A stretch of 5,508 bases of DNA from DATKKX01 sp035542775 (lineage in GTDB: Bacteria > Planctomycetota > Phycisphaerae > UBA1845 > UTPLA1): assembly GCA_035542775.1 (NCBI GenBank), contig DATKKX010000003.1:1-5508 (forward strand). Direction: 5' to 3'. The position numbers and the translations under genes are program-made. Numbering within the stretch: the first letter of the stretch is position 1; each line of letters starts with the position of its first letter. Shown piece by piece: positions 1 through 5,507 of the stretch. A model generated the notes under the pieces. The model had not been told where the DNA came from. It did not search any database and was given only the letters and a program-made list of their open reading frames with translations.

Positions 1-330
1 GGCGGACTCCACCGCCGCCGTCATGATCTTCACCAACTGGTTCCAGTCCCGTTCTTCGACCTTGAGCTGCGCCCGTCCGGGAGGAGTCAGGCGGTAGTAT
101 TTGGCCTGGCGGTTGTTCTCCGACGTTCGCCACTCGGCTTCCACCCATCCCCTTTCCTCCATGCGGTGCAGGGAGGGGAACAGCGAACCGAAGCTCACCT
201 GAAAGGCTCCGCGCGTGATTTGGGTGATGCGCCGGGAGACGCCAACCCCATGCAACGGTTCCAGAGACAGGGCTTTCAGAATCAGCAGGTCGAGTGTGCC
301 GCGGAGCAGATCGGTTTTATTTTTGCCCAT
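1..330 (-). CDS. PadR-family transcriptional repressor (3' end cut by window edge)
   Basis: Reading leftward from an ATG at 330-328, 110 codons run without a stop to the window edge. The protein begins MGKNKTDLLRGTLDLLILKA, the classic PadR N-terminus. A winged helix-turn-helix follows: LEPLHGVGVSRRI at about residues 23-35, then GSLFPSLHRMEERGWVEAEW at 48-67. Next come the wing-strand motif ENNRQAKYYRLTPPGR at 71-86 and the start of the C-terminal dimerisation helix. Short PadR proteins of this kind usually have about 110-115 residues, so only a few are probably missing. PadR proteins are cytosolic dimeric repressors that often control a neighbouring transporter gene and themselves. In Acidobacteria this type commonly precedes large FtsX/MacB-like permease genes; such a gene might lie just left of the window, but that is inference. 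The ribosome binding site is weak (GAGA about 7 bases before ATG). The family call is firm; the target is unknown. Confidence 0.93.
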   Translation of the reverse strand, partial: MGKNKTDLLRGTLDLLILKALSLEPLHGVGVSRRITQITRGAFQVSFGSLFPSLHRMEERGWVEAEWRTSENNRQAKYYRLTPPGRAQLKVEERDWNQLVKIMTAAVESA

Positions 331-341
331 TCGGGTTCTCT

Positions 342-356
342 TATCGGAAGACGATA
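342..356. promoter_or_regulatory. Inverted repeat TATCG-N5-CGATA before the PadR gene, candidate operator
   Basis: The plus strand reads TATCG-GAAGA-CGATA, a perfect 5-bp inverted repeat with a 5-base spacer, ending 11 bases before the PadR start codon. On the minus strand one arm lies within TGCTATCGT, which could serve as an extended -10 element (TGn plus 4 of 6 matches to TATAAT); I see no good -35 partner. PadR repressors often bind a palindrome overlapping their own promoter, so autoregulation is a reasonable guess. Arms this short can occur by chance. Confidence 0.35.
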
Positions 357-360
357 GCAG

Positions 361-733
361 CCGTGAAAAGTTAGCAGAAATTGCACCTTCGGTGGATCCT
401 CGTTGATTGGTCGAGCAAATCCAGAGCCCAGCCAAGATTCCAGAGCCGATTGTCGACAATTCCCACAGCTGCCAGGAGCGCCCCCGGGGCGTCATTGGGA
501 ATGAGAAATTGGCAAGGCTCGTGCCAGCGTCTCTCGGAGGGGCCGATCCGGTTCGCTCCACTAACTGTCGGCGACTACGGCGGATTGATAGCCGAACTGG
601 CGGATGTCGAGGTCATCCGTGTGATCCGCAGAGAACGAGTGGGCAGTCTGCAGAACCCCGCCCGATCACCCAACCAAGCGAACGAGCTCCCGTGCTAGAC
701 GGTGCCCACTGTGGACCAGCGCCCTTTCACTTC
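361..733. other. Gene-free stretch between the PadR gene and the CadC-like regulator
   Basis: I find no convincing gene here. Open frames on the plus strand run through it into the antisense of the next gene and have arginine/proline-rich low-plausibility translations, no ribosome binding site and no recognisable motif. On the minus strand, reading from about 681 to 577, a short frame contains DHTDDLDIRQFGYQSAVV before a stop. It is too short to identify and may be chance or the relic of a decayed gene. I see no clear hairpin plus T-run that would terminate the regulator gene. The stretch holds the palindrome at 449-460 and presumably the promoter of the PadR gene. Confidence 0.6.
449..460. 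promoter_or_regulatory. Perfect palindrome ATTGTCGACAAT, GntR-like operator candidate
   Basis: Twelve bases form an uninterrupted palindrome, ATTGTCGACAAT, about 120 bases upstream of the PadR start. It fits the TNGTNNNACNA pattern described for FadR/FCD-type GntR regulators such as LldR. No GntR gene is visible in the window, and no promoter elements are obvious around it, so the assignment rests on the motif alone. Confidence 0.3.
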
Positions 734-2617
734 TCACTGGGGAGGCTGGTGGCCTGCGGTCTGTGCATGGGGCAGACCCATTCGGGTCAACAGGGCCCTG
801 AATCGTGTGTCGCCCCACAACGGCTCCAGATCGATATCATTCCCGCTCATGAGAACGACTCCGTCCCTTCGCTCGACGGCCGATTCGAGAATCCGTAGCG
901 CCTCCTCCTTATTGCCCAGCACTAATTCCGCGACCGCGAGAGGGTTCGCCTGCCCACGGACTTTCAACTTGCTCCGTTCAATCATGGCGAGTGCCTGCTG
1001 CCGGCGGCCTGTCAACGCGTAGAGTTCGGCCAGGATCGAGCGTGGCGCTTCGGAAAGCTGTGCGAGGCGATCTGTTTCGCGCGCCGCTTCCTCACTGCGG
1101 CCGAGGTGCACCAGAGAGAGGGCAACAAGCTGCCCGATCGCACTCGAGTAGAGTTGCGACGCATTCTCCGCGCGGACCGACTGCGCCAGGTTCAACGCAT
1201 CGCGAAAACGGCGCTGCTCATAAATGACCCATGCCAACTTCAGGCCGGCAAGATCTCCCACCGGGTTCAGCTCGAACGCTCGCCGAAGTTCCCACTCCGA
1301 TTCCGTGAGCCGTCCGAGGGTGTTGAGCATCCATCCATATGATGCGTGCGCCGCCGCAAGATTGGGGTTGATCGCCAGCGCCTGTTTGAACTCGGCCTCG
1401 GCGCGGGGCCAGTCTCGTTCCAGGATCTCGGCGACCCAACCTGAGGCCATATACAACTCCGGCCACTCCGGATCCAGCTTACGCACGGTCGCAACACATT
1501 CCCGTATTCTGGTCTCGTATTGCGCCTGGTGTTCCGGTTCCTGGTACCAGTTCTCCATCAGAACGTCGACCAGACCGATGTACGGCTGCGGATAGGTGGG
1601 GTCCAATTGGATGGCGCGCTCGAACAAGTCACGGGCTCGCGCGTCGCTGCCGGACACCAAACGCTCCGTCTCCACGCGGCCCTCGGCATAGAGGCGAAAT
1701 GCTTCGGGATTTGCGGTCGATCGGCGCATCAGAATCTGCTGAGCGCCGCCCGAGAGCCGGGGCGCCAACGTCCGCGCCAGCTTTTCCGAGATCTCATCTT
1801 CTACCGAAAAGATGTTCGTGAAGGGCTCGTCATACTTTTCGGCCCAGATCGTTTTGCCGGTCCCGCCCCGGATCAATTGCACGGTTACCCGCAAGCTCCT
1901 GTCCAGATGCTGCAGGCTGCCGGTGAGCACCCATTCCGCCTTCAGTTCTCTCGCGGCCGCCATGGCGTCCACGCCTGACTTGTCGAACTCGCGGACCTGT
2001 CCGGTTGTCCGGACGTTGAACTCGCGCCGCGTGGCGAGCCGATTGATCAGTGCGTCGGCCATCCCGATACCGAGGCAGTGATCCTGGTCGGTGGAGGGGG
2101 ACAGGGTCTGGAAAGGCAGCACCGCGATGGCCGGCGGCGTTTTGCTCTCCACCGTTTTCATTCCCCACCACCCAACCACGGCCGCGAAGACCAGCACGCC
2201 GGCGACAGCGAACCACGGGTGTCGCCGACGACGATGCGGCTGTTCTGCAATGGCAGGGGAATCCGGGGGAGTTTCCAGGGCGGAGACCGGCTCAATGATC
2301 GAGACCGGCGCCGAGAAGCGATAGCCGCGTTTCGGGACGGTCTCGATGAACTGCGCGTTGTCCTCCGTAGCCAGTGCCTTGCGAAGAGCCGATACGTGCA
2401 CCGTCAGGTTGGCTTCTTCGACGAAACTGTCTGGCCAGAGGACGCGCAGGATGTCCTCCTTCTCTATCAGTTCTCCAGCGTGCTCGACCAGCAGAACCAG
2501 CATCGAAAAGGCCTTCGGCGCGAGTGGGATGACCCTGCCGCGATATGTCAGGCGCGCTTCCCCGACGTCCAGACGAAAGTCGCCGAACGTAAAGATCGCT
2601 TTGTTTTTGTTCAACAT
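734..2617 (-). CDS. CadC-like membrane-tethered winged-helix regulator with FlgO/TolB-like and TPR domains
   Basis: This 627-residue protein has an OmpR/PhoB-type winged helix at about residues 8-105. Visible marks are FGDFRLD, PLAPKAFSMLVLLVEHAGEL, the recognition region VEEANLTVHVSALRKAL and the final hairpin IETVPKRGYRFSAPV. A proline-rich linker and a basic RRRRH stretch lead into one transmembrane helix at about 135-152. Residues 162-287 resemble the FlgO/TolB-like N-terminal domain (PAIAVLPFQ, GIGMADALINRL, WVLTGSLQ, VQLIRGGTGKTIWAEKYD). From about 300 to 580 there are TPR-like helical repeats, for example AEAEFKQALAINPNLAAAHASYGWML. There is no phosphoacceptor receiver domain, so it should act like CadC or ToxR, with DNA binding inside the cell and the remainder outside the inner membrane. 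It is transcribed away from the SBP56 gene across a shared intergenic region. It lacks a clear ribosome binding site. The stimulus is unknown, and close paralogues are typically numerous in Acidobacteria, so its target cannot be deduced from family alone. Confidence 0.93.
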   Translation of the reverse strand: MLNKNKAIFTFGDFRLDVGEARLTYRGRVIPLAPKAFSMLVLLVEHAGELIEKEDILRVLWPDSFVEEANLTVHVSALRKALATEDNAQFIETVPKRGYRFSAPVSIIEPVSALETPPDSPAIAEQPHRRRRHPWFAVAGVLVFAAVVGWWGMKTVESKTPPAIAVLPFQTLSPSTDQDHCLGIGMADALINRLATRREFNVRTTGQVREFDKSGVDAMAAARELKAEWVLTGSLQHLDRSLRVTVQLIRGGTGKTIWAEKYDEPFTNIFSVEDEISEKLARTLAPRLSGGAQQILMRRSTANPEAFRLYAEGRVETERLVSGSDARARDLFERAIQLDPTYPQPYIGLVDVLMENWYQEPEHQAQYETRIRECVATVRKLDPEWPELYMASGWVAEILERDWPRAEAEFKQALAINPNLAAAHASYGWMLNTLGRLTESEWELRRAFELNPVGDLAGLKLAWVIYEQRRFRDALNLAQSVRAENASQLYSSAIGQLVALSLVHLGRSEEAARETDRLAQLSEAPRSILAELYALTGRRQQALAMIERSKLKVRGQANPLAVAELVLGNKEEALRILESAVERRDGVVLMSGNDIDLEPLWGDTRFRALLTRMGLPHAQTAGHQPPQ

Positions 2618-2622
2618 AGCGT

Positions 2623-2640
2623 CTTTGGAAAAACTTTGGA
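2623..2640. promoter_or_regulatory. Tandem direct repeat CTTTGGA-N4-CTTTGGA, candidate operator of the winged-helix regulator
   Basis: The plus strand shows CTTTGGA at 2623-2629 and again at 2634-2640, separated by AAAA, an exact 11-base period. OmpR/PhoB-type winged helices bind head-to-tail to repeats of exactly this geometry (7-bp repeats with 4-bp spacers in the PhoB box). A further TTTG at 2657-2660 is in phase, 22 bases beyond the TTTG of the second repeat. The repeats begin 5 bases upstream of the regulator's own start codon, so binding there would suggest negative autoregulation. Binding by this protein is inference. Confidence 0.45.
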
Positions 2641-2655
2641 GAAGCTCAAGGGAAC

Positions 2656-2685
2656 ATTTGATCCCTTTGGCCGGCCGGCAGGCAA
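2656..2685 (-). promoter_or_regulatory. Weak sigma-70-like promoter candidate for the CadC-like regulator
   Basis: On the minus strand TTGCCT (2685-2680) and TCAAAT (2661-2656) are separated by 18 bases, each matching the sigma-70 consensus at four of six positions. A start site a few bases further on would place the tandem repeats at 2623-2640 in the early transcribed region. The match is modest and the GC-rich spacer (GCCGGCCGGC) is self-complementary, so this is tentative. Confidence 0.22.
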
Positions 2686-2760
2686 AATCGGAGCATGAAA
2701 CAGAGAGCTGCTGCCGCAGCTTCGGCGGAAGGTCAAGTCGCGGATCGATCTGAAGAGATC

Positions 2761-2791
2761 ACACCTGTCCATTTCGATCGCCTGCAGGTGT
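2761..2791. promoter_or_regulatory. Inverted repeat ACACCTG-N17-CAGGTGT upstream of the SBP56 operon
   Basis: ACACCTG at 2761-2767 is the exact reverse complement of CAGGTGT at 2785-2791, with a 17-base spacer. The right arm overlaps an 8-bp palindrome, CCTGCAGG (2781-2788). Just beyond it lies TATCAT (2793-2798), a possible -10 element without a good -35. The site is about 100 bases upstream of the SBP56 start, a sensible place for an operator or a 5' leader hairpin. No regulator can be assigned. Confidence 0.3.
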
Positions 2792-2874
2792 TTATCATAC
2801 CGCCGATAGGGGCCCCAGGAAGACGCATGCCGGGTGCCCCGGGACCTCGCGGTAATTACCCGATTCGACAACAT

Positions 2875-2880
2875 AAGGAG
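2875..2880 (+). promoter_or_regulatory. Ribosome binding site that sets the SBP56 start
   Basis: AAGGAG ends 10 bases before the ATG at 2891. The same frame is open from an upstream ATG at 2834, but the 19 extra residues there are unlike the family and lack a ribosome binding site, so 2891 is preferred. Confidence 0.8.
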
Positions 2881-2890
2881 ACTTTCAACC

Positions 2891-4294
2891 ATGAGATGGC
2901 AACCGGACCCCACGTTTTATCCTTCGCCCAGGATGGCGATGGAAGCGCCAGCCGAGAAGCTGGCATACGTTGCAATGCTGAACCCCACGCGGAAAGGTCC
3001 CGATGCGATGGCCGTCGTCGACGTCGATGAAGAATCGAAATCGTACGGCCGGATGGTGGGGCGCGTGGATATGCCGAACGCCGGCGACGAACTGCACCAC
3101 TTCGGGTGGAACGCGTGCAGTTCCTGCCTGTGCCCTTACTCGCCGCATCCTCACATGGAGCGGCGCTATCTGATCGTGCCGGGGCTGCGGTCGTCGCGGA
3201 TTCACATCCTGGACACCAAGGAGGACCCGAGGAATCCGAAGCTGGTGAAAGTGATCGATCCGGAGACGGTCACCAGCCGGACCGGGTACAGCCGTCCTCA
3301 CACGGTCCACTGCGGTCCCGAGGGGATCTACATGAATGGCCTGGGTTCACCGAGCGGGGACGGACCGGGCGGAGTTTTCGTCCTCGACGGCGAGAGCTTC
3401 GACGTGCGCGGATCCTGGGAGATGGACCGGGGCCCTCAGTACCTGGCCTACGATTTCGCCTGGCACCTGGGCCACGATTCGATGGTCACCAGCGAATGGG
3501 GCACGCCCAACATGTTCGAGGACGGGCTGAATCCCGAGCTGCTGCTGGGCGGCAAGTACGGACACCAGATTCACGTCTGGGACCTGCAGAAGCGCAGGCA
3601 CAAGCAAGTCCTGGACCTGGGGACCGAACAGCAACTCGTCTTCGAGCTTCGCCCGGCGAGAAATCCGACCAAAGCCTACGGCTTCGCGGGCGTGGTGGTC
3701 TCGCTGAAGGACCTGTCTTCCTCGATCTGGCTCTGGCACAAGAACGGCGGCGGAGACAACGGCGAATGGCAGATCCGGAAAGTGATTGAGATTCCCGCCG
3801 AGCCGGCTGACCCGGAACAGTTGCCTCCCATGCTGAAAGGTTTTGGCGTCGTGCCTCCGTTCATCACCGACATCAACCTTTCGCTCGACGACCGCTATCT
3901 CTACGTGTCCTGCTGGGGCTCCGGCGAATTCCGCCAATACGACGTAAGCGATCCGTTCCAGCCGAAGCTGAACAGCAAGGTCGCAATCGGAGGCATGGCG
4001 CGGCGCGCGGCCCATCCTTCGAAACCGGGAGCGCCCCTGAACGGCGGTCCGCAAATGGTGGAGCTGAGCCGCGACGGACGGCGCGCGTACGTGACCAATT
4101 CCCTGTACGCCGCGGTGGACGAGCAGTTCTACCCGGATGGCATCCAGGGCTGGATGATGAAGGTCGACATGGATGCGAAGACCGGCGCCATGCGGGTGGA
4201 TCCGAAATTCTTCCCGCACTTCGACGGCATGCGGCCGCACCAGACCAGGCTGGAGGGCGGCGACGCCTCCTCCGATTCTTACTGCTACGCCTAA
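2891..4294 (+). CDS. Selenium-binding protein / methanethiol oxidase family (SBP56)
   Basis: The 467-residue product matches the SBP56 family along its whole length. It starts MRWQPDPTFYPSPRMAMEAP and contains HHFGWNACSSCLC (69-81), which includes the conserved CSSC pair equivalent to the redox/selenium site of human SELENBP1. Other family blocks are VPGLRSSRIHILDT (96-109), SRPHTVHCGPEGIY (134-147), LGSPSGDGPGGVFVLDGESF (151-170), TSEWGTPN (200-207), FITDINLSLDDRYLYVSCWG (324-343), GGPQMVELSRDGRRAYVTNS (385-404) and the ending EGGDASSD (455-462). Family members fold as beta-propellers and, where tested, oxidise methanethiol to formaldehyde, hydrogen sulfide and hydrogen peroxide using copper. 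Histidine groups (H69/H70, H86/H88, H137/H140, H192/H195, H225/H228) could supply metal ligands. No signal peptide is visible, unlike periplasmic bacterial MtoX, so it is probably cytosolic. Its stop codon overlaps the next gene's ribosome binding site. Family certain; substrate unproven. Confidence 0.95.
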   Translation: MRWQPDPTFYPSPRMAMEAPAEKLAYVAMLNPTRKGPDAMAVVDVDEESKSYGRMVGRVDMPNAGDELHHFGWNACSSCLCPYSPHPHMERRYLIVPGLRSSRIHILDTKEDPRNPKLVKVIDPETVTSRTGYSRPHTVHCGPEGIYMNGLGSPSGDGPGGVFVLDGESFDVRGSWEMDRGPQYLAYDFAWHLGHDSMVTSEWGTPNMFEDGLNPELLLGGKYGHQIHVWDLQKRRHKQVLDLGTEQQLVFELRPARNPTKAYGFAGVVVSLKDLSSSIWLWHKNGGGDNGEWQIRKVIEIPAEPADPEQLPPMLKGFGVVPPFITDINLSLDDRYLYVSCWGSGEFRQYDVSDPFQPKLNSKVAIGGMARRAAHPSKPGAPLNGGPQMVELSRDGRRAYVTNSLYAAVDEQFYPDGIQGWMMKVDMDAKTGAMRVDPKFFPHFDGMRPHQTRLEGGDASSDSYCYA

Positions 4295-4298
4295 GGAG
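4293..4298 (+). promoter_or_regulatory. Ribosome binding site overlapping the SBP56 stop codon
   Basis: AAGGAG begins inside the TAA stop of the SBP56 gene (4292-4294) and ends 9 bases before the ATG at 4308. It fixes the start of the membrane-protein gene, whose frame is open much further upstream inside SBP56, and it implies translational coupling. Confidence 0.8.
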
Positions 4299-4307
4299 CG
4301 CTCAGTC

Positions 4308-4943
4308 ATGGAAACTACAGTTACCCACTTACTGACACTTGCGGGATTGGGGGCCTTCCACGGCCTCAATCCCGGGATGGGCTGGCTCTTTGCGGTGGCG
4401 GTCGGGATGCAGGAAGGCAACCGGAGCGCCGTGTGGCGGGCCATGATCCCGCTGACCCTGGGACACGTCCTGGCGATCGCGGTGGCCATCGGATTGGCGA
4501 TGCTGGCGGGCATCGCCCTCTCGCCCCCGATGCTGCGCTGGCCTGTCGCGGCGCTGCTCGCCTTGCTCGGCGTCCGGCAGTTGTTCCGCCACCTGCATCC
4601 GCGTTGGGCGGCCATGCGAGTGGGGACCAGAGGCCTCACTCTGTGGTCCTTCCTGATGGCGTCGGCCCACGGGGCCGGGCTGATGGTGCTACCGGTGTTT
4701 CTGTCGATGGCCGCAGTCGCCCAGGGTCCTGCCTGCCACGCGCGGGGAGCGTCTACGCAGGCCCTGGCGGCCGGCACCGCAACGCTCGTTCACGGTGTGG
4801 GATACCTGGCCGTGACGGCCTTCGCGGCGTGGCTGGTGATGGACCGCCTCGGTCTGGGCCTCCTTCGCAAGGCCTGGATCAACCTCGATGTGGTCTGGGC
4901 GGCGGCATTGATCCTAACCGGGTGCCTGACAGCGTGGGTGTGA
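4308..4943 (+). CDS. Polytopic membrane protein with HGLNPGMG motif, distant NicO/RcnA- or UreH-like transporter candidate
   Basis: The product is 211 residues and highly hydrophobic, with about six membrane segments. The first contains GAFHGLNPGMGWLFAVAVGM (15-34). This resembles the first-helix signature of RcnA/NicO and related LysE-superfamily metal transporters, where GALHGLEPGHS is typical, but here Asn replaces the acidic residue and Met the second His. Later segments repeat the pattern of a histidine beside or within a helix: TLGHVLAIAVAIGLAM (H53), ASAHGAGLMVLPVFLSM (H121) and LVHGVGYLAVTAFAAW (H162). A short cytosolic or periplasmic loop carries RHLHPRW (94-100). Four histidines in membrane segments suggest a metal path or proton relay. 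The gene is coupled to SBP56 by an overlapping ribosome binding site, so it likely serves the same pathway, for example copper or nickel supply or movement of a sulfur or selenium compound. No function is proven; the transporter call is from motif resemblance only. Confidence 0.8.
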   Translation: METTVTHLLTLAGLGAFHGLNPGMGWLFAVAVGMQEGNRSAVWRAMIPLTLGHVLAIAVAIGLAMLAGIALSPPMLRWPVAALLALLGVRQLFRHLHPRWAAMRVGTRGLTLWSFLMASAHGAGLMVLPVFLSMAAVAQGPACHARGASTQALAAGTATLVHGVGYLAVTAFAAWLVMDRLGLGLLRKAWINLDVVWAAALILTGCLTAWV

Positions 4944-4973
4944 CTCCCATGCCTCAACCGAAGCAATCAGAAC

Positions 4974-4979
4974 AAGGAG
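4974..4979 (+). promoter_or_regulatory. Ribosome binding site that sets the start of the glycine-zipper protein
   Basis: AAGGAG ends 5 bases before the ATG at 4985. An alternative in-frame ATG at 4949 would add 12 polar residues before the signal peptide and has no ribosome binding site. The block AAGGAGCACTCA nearly repeats AAGGAGCGCTCA at 4293-4304. Confidence 0.75.
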
Positions 4980-4984
4980 CACTC

Positions 4985-5479
4985 ATGAGAACCATCGCAT
5001 TTCCACGTCATACCCCGCGGCGGCTGCTGTTGGCCGTTGTCTTAGGGCTGTATCTGATGCAGGGGGCTTCCGGCGCCGTCGACGACTGGACGCGGACCGC
5101 GTCGATCGCTCCCGGCTCGCTTGTCGCCGTAGACACCCTCACCGGCGGTGAGAGTCGGGGCACTCTCCGCTCCGCCGGCGTGGGCAGTCTGCGGCTCGTC
5201 GCAAACGGCCGGGAACTCGAGATCCAGAGGGCCGAGGTGGTTCGCATCCGTGTGTACATGCCTTCCCGCCGCTTAAGCCATGTACTGATCGGGGCGGGGC
5301 TCGGCGCGGCGGCCGGCATTCTCGCCGGGTTTGCAACTTGCCCTTCCTGCGCCGGGGATCCGACTTCCGAGGAGGCCCATCAACGCCTGGGCCTCGGTGG
5401 GCTGATCGGGGCGGGCATCGGCGCTGGAGTAGGGCTGTTGAGTTCGCCTTATAAGACCGTTTATGAGCGAACGAAATAG
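4985..5479 (+). CDS. Exported Sm-like / glycine-zipper protein of unknown function
   Basis: The 164-residue product starts with a basic region (RHTPRR) and a hydrophobic stretch LLLAVVLGLYLMQGASG, a typical Sec signal peptide with likely cleavage near residue 30. Residues 44-90 read as a small beta-rich domain: GSLVAVDTLTGGESRGTLRS, then SLRLVANGRELEIQRAEVVRIRV. This is the pattern of an Sm-like barrel, in which a short ligand-facing strand pair is followed by a buried 'basal level' strand. Two glycine-zipper segments follow, LIGAGLGAAAGILAG (101-115) and LGLGGLIGAGIGAGVGLL (135-152), which can pack as a membrane hairpin. Between them lies a loop with a CPSC pair (C119, C122). Similar small exported proteins are scattered in Acidobacteria without known function. 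It lies 41 bases after the membrane-protein gene, so co-transcription is likely but a functional tie to SBP56 is uncertain. Confidence 0.78.
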   Translation: MRTIAFPRHTPRRLLLAVVLGLYLMQGASGAVDDWTRTASIAPGSLVAVDTLTGGESRGTLRSAGVGSLRLVANGRELEIQRAEVVRIRVYMPSRRLSHVLIGAGLGAAAGILAGFATCPSCAGDPTSEEAHQRLGLGGLIGAGIGAGVGLLSSPYKTVYERTK

Positions 5480-5490
5480 CCGAAATAGAA

Positions 5491-5507
5491 GCCGATCCAG
5501 TATCGGC
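5491..5507 (+). terminator. Short hairpin after the last gene, possible terminator
   Basis: GCCGAT-CCAGT-ATCGGC forms a 6-bp perfect stem with a 5-base loop, starting 12 bases after the stop codon at 5477-5479. The window ends one base later, so whether a T-run follows cannot be seen. Position and shape suit a terminator of the SBP56 operon, but the stem is short for a GC-rich genome. Confidence 0.35.

Noticed and set aside
479..491. GC-only palindrome CGCCCCCGGGGCG considered as a terminator
   Set aside because: The arms leave a one-base loop and no T-run follows on either strand; such runs are expected in GC-rich DNA.
577..681. Short minus-strand frame with DHTDDLDIRQFGYQSAVV, perhaps a relic of a transporter N-terminus
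   Set aside because: Only about 35 codons are open before a stop, there is no start with a ribosome binding site, and the resemblance is too weak to name a gene or pseudogene.
407..898. A 163-codon plus-strand frame covering the gene-free stretch and the 3' end of the CadC-like gene
   Set aside because: It has no ribosome binding site, its composition is Arg/Pro/Ser-rich with no motif, and half of it lies antisense to a well-supported gene.
2669..2679. GGCCGGCCGGC run considered as an operator or hairpin
   Set aside because: It is a short self-complementary GC repeat with no loop and is common by chance in this base composition.
2834..2890. N-terminal extension of SBP56 from the upstream ATG at 2834
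   Set aside because: The 19 extra residues do not look like the family N-terminus or a signal peptide, whereas AAGGAG is properly placed before the ATG at 2891.
3347..4777. A 476-codon open frame on the minus strand opposite SBP56 and the membrane-protein gene
   Set aside because: It is a shadow created by high GC content. Its translation has no recognisable domain, is rich in Arg/Ala/His/Pro, and lies opposite two genes whose identity is clear.
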